Positions 8,461 through 18,192 of a stretch of 64,000 nucleotides of DNA are shown in pieces (the stretch's first letter is position 1; every line of letters starts with the position of its first letter). The position numbers and the translations under genes are program-made. Source of the DNA: Mitsuaria sp. 7. GTDB taxonomy: Bacteria; Pseudomonadota; Gammaproteobacteria; Burkholderiales; Burkholderiaceae_C. Location: positions 866,163-930,162 of the forward strand of contig NZ_CP011514.1 of assembly GCF_001653795.1 (NCBI RefSeq). The letters run 5' to 3'. The notes beneath the pieces are model-generated. The model did not search any database, had not been told where the DNA came from, and saw nothing but the letters and a program-made list of their open reading frames with translations.

Positions 8461-9334
8461 GGTCTTCGCAGGAGGGCCTTCGGTCAGGGGGCACATGGCT
8501 TGCCGGGATCGGAGCAGACTTGCTTTGCACTCTTCGATCCCATGCTCCAGATCCTCGTCATCTTCAGCGCGCTGTCCATGCCTCTCGTGGCTTGGGCGTC
8601 CCAACGGGGCGTCTTCGGCCCCGACAACGGCGCGATCTCCGACCGTTTCCCCACGCTGCTCGTGGCCGATGGCTACGCGTTCTCGATCTGGGGGGTGATC
8701 TTCCTGCTCGACCTTGTCTTCGCTGCCTGGCTGCTGCGCGGCCAGCCGGTCCCGGACCGGGAAGGGCACCGCGATTCCCATCGCTGCCACTGGCTGGTCG
8801 TCATCGGCTTCGCGCTGACCGCGAGCTGGATGATCGTGTTCTCGCAGCAGTGGTTCGGGCTGGCGCTCGCCGTCATCTGGGCCGCGCTGGCGAGCCTGCT
8901 GTGGGCGCTGATGCTGGTCGCGCGCGCGATGCCGCGCGGCGCGCAGTCATGGCTCGCCGTGTTCCCGCTCGCGCTGCATGCGGGATGGCTGTCGCTGACG
9001 GCGTTCCTGGACACCGCGCAGACCGTCGTCGCTTCGCAGGTGTTGCCCACGCAGGACCAGTTGCCCTGGACCCTCGTGCTGTGGGCGCTTGCCGCGTTGC
9101 TGCTGCTCGTCGCGAACGCGCGCCTGCATGCGCCGGGCACCGGCCCCGCGGCGCTCGGGTATGCGGGCGCCGCGGTGTGGGGCCTGATCGGCGTCTACGT
9201 GAAGCAGACCGCCTCGCCGATGACCGGCTCCGACGGTTCCGCCTGGATCGCGCTGGTGCTCGCCGCGGTGCTCGCGGCGCAGACGATCTGGCTGCGGGTG
9301 AGGCCGCTGGGCCCCACCGGCGGGAGCCGCCCGC

Positions 9335-10411
<1,077 letters not shown>

Positions 10412-10421
10412 GCTTGACTCC

Positions 10422-11345
10422 TTAACCCTTGACGGCGCCGGCGGTGAGCCCACGCACGAAATACTTGCCCGCGACCACATAGACCACGAGCGTCGGCAGC
10501 GCGGCGATCAGCGCCGCGGCCATGTCCACGTTGTATTCCTTGACCGAGCTGGACGTGTTGGCCAGGTTGTTCAGCCCAACCGTGATCGGCTTGCTGTCGG
10601 CCCCGGAGAACACCACCCCGTACAGGAAGTCGTTCCAGATCGAGGTGAACTGCCAGATCAGCGTCACCACGAGGATGGGCGTCGACAGCGGCACCACGAT
10701 GCGCCAGAAGATCTGGAAGAAGTTGGCGCCGTCCAGCGTCGCCGCCTTGATCAGCTCGTCGGGCAGGCCGGCGTAGTAGTTGCGGAAGAACAGCGTGGTG
10801 GACGGCATGCCGGCCAGGATGTGGACCAGGATCAGGCCCCACACGGAGCTCGCGATGCCCAGCGTGCCCAGCACCTGGCTCATCGGCAGCAGCACGACCT
10901 GCATCGGCATGAACACGCCGAACAGCAGCAGCCCGAACAGCAGCTCGCTGCCGCGGAAGCGCCACTTGGTCAGCACGTAGCCGTTGATCGCGCCCAGCGC
11001 GGTGGAGATCAGCACCGCCGGCACGACCATCAGCACCGAGTTCATGAAGAAGGGCTTCAGCCCGCCGCAGTCGGTGCCGGTGCAGGCGCTGTGCCAGGCC
11101 TTGGACCAGGCGTCCAGCGAGGGCGCCAGCGGCACCGACAGCAGCGTGCCGTTGCGCACTTCATCCATGCCCTTGAGCGAGGTGCTGACCATCACGTACA
11201 GCGGCAGCAGGAAGAAGAAGGCGAAGACCAGCAGCACGGCCCACAGCAGCACGCGCTGCACGGTGAGGCTGCGCGCGCTCGCCGGGCCGGAGGCCGGCGG
11301 GCGGGAAGGGGAACGGGAAGGGGAGGAGGAGGTGAGGGTACTCAT
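10422..11345 (-). CDS. gtsC: Sugar ABC transporter permease (GtsC, MalG-like)
   Basis: 307 residues, six predicted membrane helices. The cytoplasmic EAA loop reads GLPDELIKAATLDGANFFQI, where the ATPase docks. A periplasmic loop contains two Cys (ACTGTDCGG), as in Pseudomonas glucose-type GtsC. The C-terminus VRGLTAGAVKG is typical of this subgroup. A Ser/Pro-rich N-terminal 25 residues precede the first helix. A GTG lies directly before the ATG at 11345; I chose the ATG. It follows gtsB by 13 bases. Confidence 0.92.
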   Translation of the reverse strand: MSTLTSSSPSRSPSRPPASGPASARSLTVQRVLLWAVLLVFAFFFLLPLYVMVSTSLKGMDEVRNGTLLSVPLAPSLDAWSKAWHSACTGTDCGGLKPFFMNSVLMVVPAVLISTALGAINGYVLTKWRFRGSELLFGLLLFGVFMPMQVVLLPMSQVLGTLGIASSVWGLILVHILAGMPSTTLFFRNYYAGLPDELIKAATLDGANFFQIFWRIVVPLSTPILVVTLIWQFTSIWNDFLYGVVFSGADSKPITVGLNNLANTSSSVKEYNVDMAAALIAALPTLVVYVVAGKYFVRGLTAGAVKG

Positions 11346-11358
11346 CACGGCGCTCGCT

Positions 11359-12237
11359 TCACTGCTTCGAGCGGAGCTCGGAATAGAGGTAGGGCACGAC
11401 GATGGCCGCGATCGTGGCCAGCATCACCGTGGCGCTGGCCGCGCCCAGGCCGATCTGGCCGCGCGAGAACGCCATCGTGTACATGAAGGTCGCCGGCAGG
11501 TCGGTGGCGTAGCCGGGGCCGCCCGCGGTCAGCGCCATCACGAGGTCGAAGCTCTTGATGGCGATGTGCGCCACGACCATCAGCGTCGAGAAGAACACCG
11601 GCCGCAGCGTCGGGATGATGATGCGCCAGTAGATGCGCGGCAGCGAGGCGCCGTCGACCTGCGCGGCCTTGATGATGGAATCGTCGATGCCGCGCAGTCC
11701 CGCCAGGAACAGCGCCATCACGAAGCCCGCCGACTGCCACACACCGGCGATGACGACGCAGTAGATGGCCATGTCGGGGTCGACCAGCCAGCCGAAGCTG
11801 AAGTTCTCGAAGCCCCATTGCTGCATCAGGTGCTCGATGCCGAGACCCGGGTTGAGGATCCACTTCCACGCCGTGCCGGTCACGATGAAGGACAGCGCCA
11901 TCGGGTACAGGTACACCGTGCGCAGCACGCCTTCGCCGCGGATCTTCTGGTCCAGCAGGATGGCCAGCAGCAGGCCCACGGCCATCGCGCCGCCGATGAA
12001 CAGCGCGCCGAAGATGCCCAGGTTGGTCAGGGCCAGCCACCAGCGCTCGTTGTCGAACAGCGCGCGGTACTGGTCCAGGCCGACGAACTCGTAGTTCGGC
12101 AGCAGCCGCGACGCGGACAGCGACAGATAGCCGTTCCACGCCATCAGGCCGTAGATGAAGAGGAAGGAGACGAGGAAGGTCGGCGCGACCACCAGCTTGG
12201 GAAGCCAGGGACTGCGGGGGGCTCGGGAAGCGGACAT
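11359..12237 (-). CDS. gtsB: Sugar ABC transporter permease (GtsB, MalF-like)
   Basis: 292 residues, six predicted helices. The EAA motif is GLRGIDDSIIKAAQVDGASL, and MYTMAFSRGQIGLGAASATV near the end is typical of glucose/mannose GtsB. It pairs with GtsC to form the membrane channel. Start ATG 12237 is 109 bases after gtsA, an interval that holds a perfect 10-bp GC hairpin, so binding protein and permease levels may be uncoupled within one transcript. Confidence 0.92.
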   Translation of the reverse strand: MSASRAPRSPWLPKLVVAPTFLVSFLFIYGLMAWNGYLSLSASRLLPNYEFVGLDQYRALFDNERWWLALTNLGIFGALFIGGAMAVGLLLAILLDQKIRGEGVLRTVYLYPMALSFIVTGTAWKWILNPGLGIEHLMQQWGFENFSFGWLVDPDMAIYCVVIAGVWQSAGFVMALFLAGLRGIDDSIIKAAQVDGASLPRIYWRIIIPTLRPVFFSTLMVVAHIAIKSFDLVMALTAGGPGYATDLPATFMYTMAFSRGQIGLGAASATVMLATIAAIVVPYLYSELRSKQ

Positions 12238-12256
12238 GCGTGGGAGCGGACCTGAG

Positions 12257-12278
12257 GACGCGCCGCGGGCGGCGCGTC
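12257..12278 (-). other. GC hairpin between gtsA and gtsB
   Basis: Perfect 10-bp arms GACGCGCCGC and GCGGCGCGTC with a 2-base loop, no T-tract. It sits 68 bases past the gtsA stop and 19 bases before gtsB. In maltose-type operons a structure in this place protects the binding-protein mRNA from 3' decay and lowers permease expression; the same role is inferred here. Confidence 0.55.
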
Positions 12279-12346
12279 GGGGGAAACGGAGCGGGGGCGG
12301 TCCAGCCGGTGCGGCGGGTCCGCCCCCTCGGGGACGCCTGCTGCGT

Positions 12347-13600
12347 TTACTTCGTCTTGGCGGCGGCGGCGAGCTTGGTCTGCGCGTCCTTGGCCGTCAT
12401 CTTGTCGCTGTTCCAGAACTGGCTCACGACGTCCTTCATCGCGCCTTCGGCCGCGGCGGGGACCGCCATGCCGTGCGCGATCGAGGGCACCAGGGTGCCC
12501 GACTTGGCATCGGCGGCGAAGTCCGTCGCGGACTGCTTGGCGCAGTCGTCGAACTTGTCCATCTTCATGCCGGTGCGCACGGGAATCGATCCCTTGTTCA
12601 GGTTGAACAGCTCCTGGAAGTCCGGCGACATGATCGCGGTGGCCAGGTCCTGCTGGGCCTTTTCATTCGCGGCGTTCTTCAGCTTGAACAGCGCGAAGGA
12701 GTCGATGTTGAAGGTGAAGGCCTTCTGCGTGCCCGGGGCGGCGACGCACAGCACGTCCTTGCCCGGCGTCTTGCCCGCGGCGACCCATTCGCCCTTGGCC
12801 CAGTCGCCCATGATCTGCATGCCGGCCTCGCCCTTGATCACCATCGCGGTGGCCAGGTTCCAGTCGCGGCCCGACGCGTTCTTGTCGGTGTAGTCCTTGA
12901 TGCGCTTGAAGGTGGTCAGCACCTTCTCCATCTGCGGACCGGTCAGCGTGGCGGGGTCCAGCTGCACCAGCGCCTTCTTGTAGAAGTCCGTGCCGCCCAC
13001 GCCCAGCGCGACGGCCTCGAAGGTGGTGAAGTCCTGCCAGTTCTGGCCGCCGTGCGCGACCGGGATCAGTCCGGCCTTCTTCAGCGCCTCGGCCGTGACG
13101 AAGAACTCGTCCCAGGTCGTGGGCAGCTTGGCGTTGGCCTTCTTCAGCGCCTCGGGGTTGACCCACAGCCAGTTCACGCGGTGCACGTTGACCGGCGCGG
13201 CGATGTAGTGGCCCTGGTACTTCATGATGTTGGCGACCACCGGCGGGATGACTTCATCCCACTTGCCGGCCTTGGCCACGGCGTCGACGTTGGTCAGCAC
13301 GCCTTCAGCCGCCCATTCCTGCAGCGACGGGCCCTTGATCTGCGCGGCGGCCGGGGCGTTGCCCGACACCACGCGCGACTTCAGCACCGTCATGGCGGAG
13401 TCGCCGCCGCCGCCGGCCACCGCGAAGTCCTTCCACGTGTGGCCCTGCTTCTGCAGCGTGGCCTTCAGCGCGGTGGCGGCCTTGGCCTCGCCGCCGCTGG
13501 TCCACCAGTGCAGGACCTCGACCTCGCCGGCCTGGGCCGCGCCGGCGGCCATCAGCGCGCACAGCGCGGCGGCCTGGGACAGTTGCTTGAGCTTCATCAT
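12347..13600 (-). CDS. gtsA: Periplasmic sugar-binding protein of the glucose-type ABC system
   Basis: 417 residues; signal peptide ends near AAGAAQA-GEV. The mature N-terminus VEVLHWWTSGGEAKA is the hallmark of glucose/mannose-binding GtsA-type proteins (extracellular binding protein family 1), as are AVAGGGGDSAM, ITPDFQ-like SPDFQELFNLNKGSIPVR and the late Cys pair (VLCVAAPG, DDCAKQ) that may form a disulfide. It delivers sugar to GtsBC. GGAG eight bases before ATG 13600 supports the start. A paralogue lies at 61510-62808 without a permease. Confidence 0.93.
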   Translation of the reverse strand: MMKLKQLSQAAALCALMAAGAAQAGEVEVLHWWTSGGEAKAATALKATLQKQGHTWKDFAVAGGGGDSAMTVLKSRVVSGNAPAAAQIKGPSLQEWAAEGVLTNVDAVAKAGKWDEVIPPVVANIMKYQGHYIAAPVNVHRVNWLWVNPEALKKANAKLPTTWDEFFVTAEALKKAGLIPVAHGGQNWQDFTTFEAVALGVGGTDFYKKALVQLDPATLTGPQMEKVLTTFKRIKDYTDKNASGRDWNLATAMVIKGEAGMQIMGDWAKGEWVAAGKTPGKDVLCVAAPGTQKAFTFNIDSFALFKLKNAANEKAQQDLATAIMSPDFQELFNLNKGSIPVRTGMKMDKFDDCAKQSATDFAADAKSGTLVPSIAHGMAVPAAAEGAMKDVVSQFWNSDKMTAKDAQTKLAAAAKTK

Positions 13601-13695
13601 TCGGTTGTCTCCGTATCGTTTGAAATCGCGTCAGGGCAGCGCGTCGTTCGTCGTGCGTCGTTCGTCGTTCAGTAAGGCGATGTTGTCATGGGATG

Positions 13696-13738
13696 TCGGA
13701 TGAGGCCGGGCGCCGGGGCACCCTGCGGCCTTGTCCGA
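13696..13738 (-). other. Hairpin between porin gene and gtsA
   Basis: TCGGA-tg-AGGCC pairs with GGCCT-tg-TCCGA across a GC-rich loop; no T-tract. It lies in the 176-base gap after the porin stop (13777) and before gtsA (13600), so it may partly end transcription or protect the porin mRNA. The same gap has a 7-base direct repeat of the type GTCGTTC near 13643-13671. Confidence 0.45.
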
Positions 13739-13776
13739 TCAGCCCACGACGTCGGCGCCCGGTGTCAGCTCCGTCT

Positions 13777-14976
13777 TCAGAACCAGACTTCGACCTGCGC
13801 ACCGAAGCTGGTGCCCGAGGTCTCGCCGTCGTAGCCCGGCACGCCGGTGACGTTGCCGGCGGCCTTGTTCCACTTCGCGTGGGTGACGTAGAGGCGGAAC
13901 TCGGGTCGGTCCATCAGCGCCGGGCCGGTGGACAGGGTCGGGGCGAAGGTCACCTTGGTCAGGCGCGCGCGCTGGCCGCCGTCGGGCTTGTACTGCGACA
14001 CGCCGGCTTCGCCCAGCAGCTTGAAGTTGCGGGTCACGCCGTAGGACAGGCGGCCGCCGACCGAGGTGGACACCGTGGCCTTGCCGGCGTTGTCCTTCTC
14101 GTTGGCCCACAGCAGCATGCCCATGCCGCCCCAGGCGCCTTGCTGGAAGTTCACCGACTCGACGACGCGGAACTTCTTGGCCGCGGAGGTGTCGGTCTGG
14201 TTGCCGAAGTTGGAGTTCAGGCCGGTGGAGCCCTGCGCGTACTGAACCCACAGCACGTTGTTGAAGTCCGAGCCGAACAGCTTGGCCTGGACGTGCTTGG
14301 CGGTCAGGCCCCAGCCGTTGGTGCCGCCGTCGAACTGCGACTTGGTCGCGGTGCCGAAGAAGGCCAGCGTGCCGTCGGTGTTGGAGTTGATGTCGACGTA
14401 CTCGACGTTGCCGCGGTGGGCCGGACGCTGGTTGTTGTCCTTGTCGTTGGTGTAGTACGCGACGCCGAGCTTGCCCGGGCCGACGTTGAGGCCCTTGAAG
14501 CCCGCGCCGATGCCGGCCATCTCGGTGAAGTAGGTGTCGACGATGTGGACGTCGCCGCGGCGGCCGCGTTCCTTGCCGGCCCAGACGGTGGCCTCGGGGG
14601 CGATGTCGAAGCCCTTGGCCTCGGCGTACATCTGCGCCAGGCGCAGGTGCTTGGCGTCGTCCGCGTCCGAATGCGGATTGAAGTAGTCCGTCATCAGCAC
14701 GACCTTGTAGTCGATGCCGTCCTTCTTGAAGCCCTGGGCGAGCTGGAACTCGCCGTAGATGTCGCACTCGTTGCCGAGGCGGTACTTCATGCCGGCCGTG
14801 CCGCCTTGCAGGGCGTAGCAGGCGCGGCTGGCGCCGCCGCTGGTGGTGCCGCCGGGGCCGGCGCGGAAGTAGCCGGTGTAGTCCAGGGCCTGGGCGGAAC
14901 CGGCGGCCATCATCAGGCCGGCAGCGGTCGTGAGCGTCGAAAGCGTGGTGGCGCGCAAGCGCGAAGTGCGTGTCAT
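13777..14976 (-). CDS. LamB-type (maltoporin family) outer-membrane sugar porin
   Basis: 399 residues. The signal peptide (to AGSAQA-LDY) places the start at ATG 14976, which has GGAG upstream; an in-frame extension to 15030 would bury that signal. The mature start LDYTGYFRAGPGG and the end SFGAQVEVWF with terminal Phe are typical of LamB-family trimeric porins, and Cys pairs in ACYALQ and NECDIYGEFQL match LamB. It lets sugars cross the outer membrane. It is the first gene before gtsABCD; Pseudomonas uses an OprB-type porin at the same place, so a LamB fold here is a local variation. Confidence 0.9.
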   Translation of the reverse strand: MTRTSRLRATTLSTLTTAAGLMMAAGSAQALDYTGYFRAGPGGTTSGGASRACYALQGGTAGMKYRLGNECDIYGEFQLAQGFKKDGIDYKVVLMTDYFNPHSDADDAKHLRLAQMYAEAKGFDIAPEATVWAGKERGRRGDVHIVDTYFTEMAGIGAGFKGLNVGPGKLGVAYYTNDKDNNQRPAHRGNVEYVDINSNTDGTLAFFGTATKSQFDGGTNGWGLTAKHVQAKLFGSDFNNVLWVQYAQGSTGLNSNFGNQTDTSAAKKFRVVESVNFQQGAWGGMGMLLWANEKDNAGKATVSTSVGGRLSYGVTRNFKLLGEAGVSQYKPDGGQRARLTKVTFAPTLSTGPALMDRPEFRLYVTHAKWNKAAGNVTGVPGYDGETSGTSFGAQVEVWF

Positions 14977-15374
14977 GTTTAGTCTCCGGTTGTCTCCGAC
15001 CCACGGTGCTCCGGGCGTGCCGCCGTTCATCGGACGTTTATCTTTCTTGCATGCGGGCTGAACTTTAATAATTCATTAATGAAACTATATTGGTGCTTAC
15101 CACTAGCGTTCTGGTGCATGGAAAACGGGAAATTCGGGCGATTGACAGAGACTTCGGGCGGCTGGCGTGTTGTCCGGGCAGTCTTGGTGCGTCGCGGGCG
15201 AGGTCGAGCGCGCAGGTTCAGGGAGGCGATCGCGGTGGCAAGTCCTGCGAGGACCGACATGCGATGACCGGGACGCGATGACCGGACGCGATGCCCGGAC
15301 GCGATGACCGGACGCGGTGGCGTCATCGCCCGATCGATCGCCTCATCCATCGCCCCTTGCGGCGCGGAACGCGC
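14977..15374 (-). promoter_or_regulatory. 398-base gap with the presumed promoter of the porin-gts operon
   Basis: No credible gene in this gap. An AT-rich island at 15057-15115, rare in this DNA, contains TATAGT as a possible -10 on the minus strand, a perfect 12-bp palindrome TTCATTAATGAA at 15072-15083 and the inverted repeat TGGT-GCTT-ACCA at 15091-15102. GCACCA occurs twice on the minus strand 22 bases apart, the spacing seen for OmpR-type regulator sites. No good -35 hexamer is present, which suggests activator dependence. The two-component pair directly upstream is the natural candidate regulator. Confidence 0.5.
15259..15320. repeat. 13-bp tandem repeat upstream of the porin operon
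   Basis: About four and a half copies of GACGCGATGACCG with single changes (15272-15284, 15285-15297, 15298-15310, then a partial), preceded by a degenerate copy. It lies between the sensor kinase stop and the porin promoter island, so its transcript end or promoter spacing could vary by slippage. Confidence 0.8.
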
Positions 15375-16895
15375 TCAGGCGGCCAGCGGCAGGCTCATCA
15401 GGACGCGCAGGCCGTGGGGCTGGGCGGTCGACAGGGCGATGCGGCCGCCGTGGCGTTCGACGATCTCCTTGACGATCGCCAGGCCCAGGCCGCAGCCGTT
15501 GCCTTCGTGGGTGGCGCGGAAGAAGCGTTCGAAGACCTGCTCCCGCAGGTCCTCCGGGATGCCGGGACCGTTGTCGGTGACGACCAGTTCCGCGCGGTCC
15601 GGACCGCCGTGGACCTGCACGGTCACGCGGGCGCCGCGGCCCGCGTACCGCAGCGCGTTGTCGACCAGGTTGACCAGCGCCTCGCGCAGCAGCAGCGGGA
15701 TGCCGGTGACCTCGACGGGGCGGTCCTGCTGGGTCTGTTCCAGCGTCTGCAGCGCGTCCTGCCTGCGGGCGATGCCCGGGAGCGTGGACGGCTCCTCGAG
15801 CTGCGAGGCGGAGGCGCAGTCCGGATCGCAGTCGGGGCCGTCGTAGCCCAGGTCCACGTTCTGCTGGAGCGCGCGCGGCACGAGTTCGGCGGTGACCTCG
15901 CGGGCCAGGCGGCCGAGGTCGAAACGCACCGGCGTCTGCCGCGTCAGCGACTCCGGTTCGGTGCGCGCGAGCGCCAGCAGCTGGTTGACCAGGTGGGCGC
16001 TGCGCGTGGCGCTTTCATGCACGCGGGCGAGCCGCATCGTCAACGGTCCGGGCGGCGCCTCGGCCAGCGCGAGTTCGCTCTGGCTCTTGAGTCCCGCCAG
16101 GGGCGTGCGCAGCTGGTGGGCGGCGTCGCTGATGAAGCGGCGCTGGCCCTGCACGTTGTGGCTCACGGCCTCGAGCAGGTCGTTGATCGCCTGCGCGAGC
16201 GAGCGCAGTTCCTGCGGCGCGGCGTCCAGCTCGATGGGCCGCAGGTCGTTGGGCCTGCGGCCCTCGACCAGCCGGCGCAGCCGCGCGATCGGCGCGAGCC
16301 CCGCGCCCACGCCGGCCCACACGATCATGCTCATCAGCACGATGAGCAGGGACAGCGGCAGCATGGTGTCGATCAGCAGCCGGCGCGCGAGCAGCTCGCG
16401 GTTGGCGCTGGAGCGGGCCACCTGCACCAGCATCGTCTGCTGGGCCCGGGGGTTGTCGCCGAACTGCAGGTAGAGCGCGGCCACGCGCACGGGCGAGGCG
16501 GTGCGCGCGGTGTCGGCCTCGATCTCGCCGTCGTAGAACTGGGCCTGGCCCAGCGGGGGGCTGGCCGGCATGGCGGGCGGGCTCGGCAGGTTGCGGTTGC
16601 CGAGGATGAACTTGCCCGGCGGCGAGCTGACCGTGTAGAGCAGCTTGTCGCTGGGGTCGGCCTCGAGCACGTCCTGCGCCGCGCGCGGGAAGTCGATCAG
16701 CAGCCCGTTGCCCATGGGCTTGACCTGGCGCGCGAGCGAGCGCGTGGCCTGCAGCAGCGTGGCGTCGACGGCCTCGTTGGCGTAGCGGCCCGCGAGGCGG
16801 TAGCTGAAGACCGCGCCCGCCAGCCACAGCACCACCTGCGGCAGCAGCAGCCACAGCAGCAACTGCCGCTTGAGGGAGAACCGGGCGGGGGCCAT
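15375..16895 (-). CDS. TctE/QseC-like sensor histidine kinase
   Basis: 506 residues. The N-terminal helix region LLLWLLLPQVVLWLAGAV and YANEAVDATLLQATRSLARQV match the TctE type of tricarboxylate sensors. A periplasmic domain of about 130 residues, a second helix near 175-195 and HAMP lead to the H-box ISDAAHQLRTPLAGLK (His about 261), N-box LVNLVDNALRYA, G1 VTDNGPGIPEDL and G2 GCGLGLAIVKEI. Between H-box and N-box is an unusual insert with DCDPDC, Cys residues near 355. The response regulator ends 85 bases upstream. Likely regulates the adjacent porin-gts operon. The ATG at 16895 has no clear ribosome site. Confidence 0.85.
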   Translation of the reverse strand: MAPARFSLKRQLLLWLLLPQVVLWLAGAVFSYRLAGRYANEAVDATLLQATRSLARQVKPMGNGLLIDFPRAAQDVLEADPSDKLLYTVSSPPGKFILGNRNLPSPPAMPASPPLGQAQFYDGEIEADTARTASPVRVAALYLQFGDNPRAQQTMLVQVARSSANRELLARRLLIDTMLPLSLLIVLMSMIVWAGVGAGLAPIARLRRLVEGRRPNDLRPIELDAAPQELRSLAQAINDLLEAVSHNVQGQRRFISDAAHQLRTPLAGLKSQSELALAEAPPGPLTMRLARVHESATRSAHLVNQLLALARTEPESLTRQTPVRFDLGRLAREVTAELVPRALQQNVDLGYDGPDCDPDCASASQLEEPSTLPGIARRQDALQTLEQTQQDRPVEVTGIPLLLREALVNLVDNALRYAGRGARVTVQVHGGPDRAELVVTDNGPGIPEDLREQVFERFFRATHEGNGCGLGLAIVKEIVERHGGRIALSTAQPHGLRVLMSLPLAA

Positions 16896-16980
16896 CGGAA
16901 AGCGTCGGGGGAACGTGTGGGCTGAAGGCGAGGGGGAACGCGTGGGCGGCAAGCGTCGGAGGCCGGCGGCGGGCGGCGCC

Positions 16981-17730
16981 TCAGGCGCGTTCCAGCTCCA
17001 GCAGGTAACCCAGGCCGCGCACGGTGCGGATGGCCACCTGCGAGCCTTCGAGCTTGCGGCGCAGGCGGTGGATGTAGACCTCGACCGCGTTGGTCGCCGC
17101 GCCGCTGTCGGCGGCATGGGGGGCAGCGGCCGCACTGCCGGCATTGGCGGCATTGGCGGCATGGCCCGAGCCGACGCCGGCCCCGTTGCGGTCGCCCGAC
17201 CAGGCCTGGTTGATCTGTTCCTTCGTGATCACGCGGCCCTGGTGCGTGAGCAGCAGGTCGAGCAGGTCGAACTCGCGCGGGCTGAGCTCCAGCATCTCGC
17301 CGCGCACCTGCGCGCTGCGGGTCTCGCGCTGCATGCTGAGCTGGCCCAGCTCGGTGCTCGCCTTCGAGGCGCGGCTGCGGCGCAGCAGGGCGCGCAGGCG
17401 GGCTTCGAGTTCGGGGAAGTCGAAGGGTTTGGTCAGGTAGTCGTCGGCGCCGGCGTTGAGGCCGGCGACGCGGTCCTCCAGGCTGTCCAGCGCGGTCAGG
17501 ATCAGCACGGGCAGCGAGGCGTCGGTCTGACGGAGTTGCCGGAGCACCTCGATGCCGCCCACCATCGGCAGGCCGAGGTCCAGCACCACCACCTGGAACT
17601 GCTGCTTGGCGAGCAGGTATTGCGCGACCGCCCCGTTGGGCGCGTGCTCGACGGTGAAGCCGCTGGCGCGCATCTGTTCGCACAGGGCGTCGGCCAGGAT
17701 CGCGTCGTCTTCGGCGAGCAGCAGGTTCAT
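16981..17730 (-). CDS. OmpR/TctD-like response regulator with an insert in its DNA-binding domain
   Basis: 249 residues. Receiver with acidic pocket EDD (7-9), phospho-acceptor Asp51 in VVVLDLGLP and Lys in YLTKPFDFPE, followed by a winged-helix domain beginning LELSPREFDLLDLLL. Between the second helix (QINQAWSGDR) and the recognition helix (NAVEVYIHRLRRKLEG) is a low-complexity Ala/Gly/Asn insert of about 30 residues where relatives have three or four. The matching DNA contains a 9-bp repeat (GCATTGGCG, 17141-17158). It is divergent from the 17887 gene and followed by its kinase. Confidence 0.88.
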   Translation of the reverse strand: MNLLLAEDDAILADALCEQMRASGFTVEHAPNGAVAQYLLAKQQFQVVVLDLGLPMVGGIEVLRQLRQTDASLPVLILTALDSLEDRVAGLNAGADDYLTKPFDFPELEARLRALLRRSRASKASTELGQLSMQRETRSAQVRGEMLELSPREFDLLDLLLTHQGRVITKEQINQAWSGDRNGAGVGSGHAANAANAGSAAAAPHAADSGAATNAVEVYIHRLRRKLEGSQVAIRTVRGLGYLLELERA

Positions 17731-17886
17731 GAATGGAAGATTAACAGCCCCGCCTCCCGCACTGGACTGGGGCAAGCCCGGGGCGCCACTCCGGCACGCG
17801 ACGCCCCGATGTAGGGCAACGCCTGACACGCGGTGACGAGGATGCCCTCTCGCGCGGGATGCGGGAGTTTCGGAATACTCCCCATC

Positions 17887-18102
17887 ATGCAAGCCAGCGA
17901 CCTCAAACAGACGCTCTGGCGCGTCGTCTACACCAAGAACGCGAACCTGCAGAGCAGCGGGGACGCCGCCGGGCCGTGGCATCCCGACAAGCGCCACATC
18001 GAGCAATGCGCGCACCGGATGCGGGCGCTGCTCTCCCAGGACGTCGGCATCCAGAGCAACGCGCAGGCGGCGAAGAACGACTGCACGTGGATCAGCGCAT
18101 AA
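17887..18102 (+). CDS. Small conserved-looking hypothetical protein
   Basis: 71 residues from the ATG at 17887; a longer frame starts at 17833 but runs through the promoter gap. The composition is ordinary and soluble (DLKQTLWRVVYTKNANLQ, PDKRHIEQCAHRMRALL) with two Cys, no signal peptide or helix anchor. Base use is a little lower in GC than its neighbours. It stands first before the organosulfur genes, 90 bases ahead of the monooxygenase. Family not recognised; a real gene is probable but not certain. Confidence 0.4.
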   Translation: MQASDLKQTLWRVVYTKNANLQSSGDAAGPWHPDKRHIEQCAHRMRALLSQDVGIQSNAQAAKNDCTWISA

Positions 18103-18192
18103 GCACAGACGAATTTCTCGCTTCGGTCCGCGCGGTCGGACAGGAACACTCGGCGGCATCGCGCATTGCCGCCCCCCGAGTTCCTCCCGCCC

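Noticed and set aside
17131..17160. Possible CRISPR-like repeat
   Set aside because: Only two or three 9-bp units inside a coding gene, no spacers.
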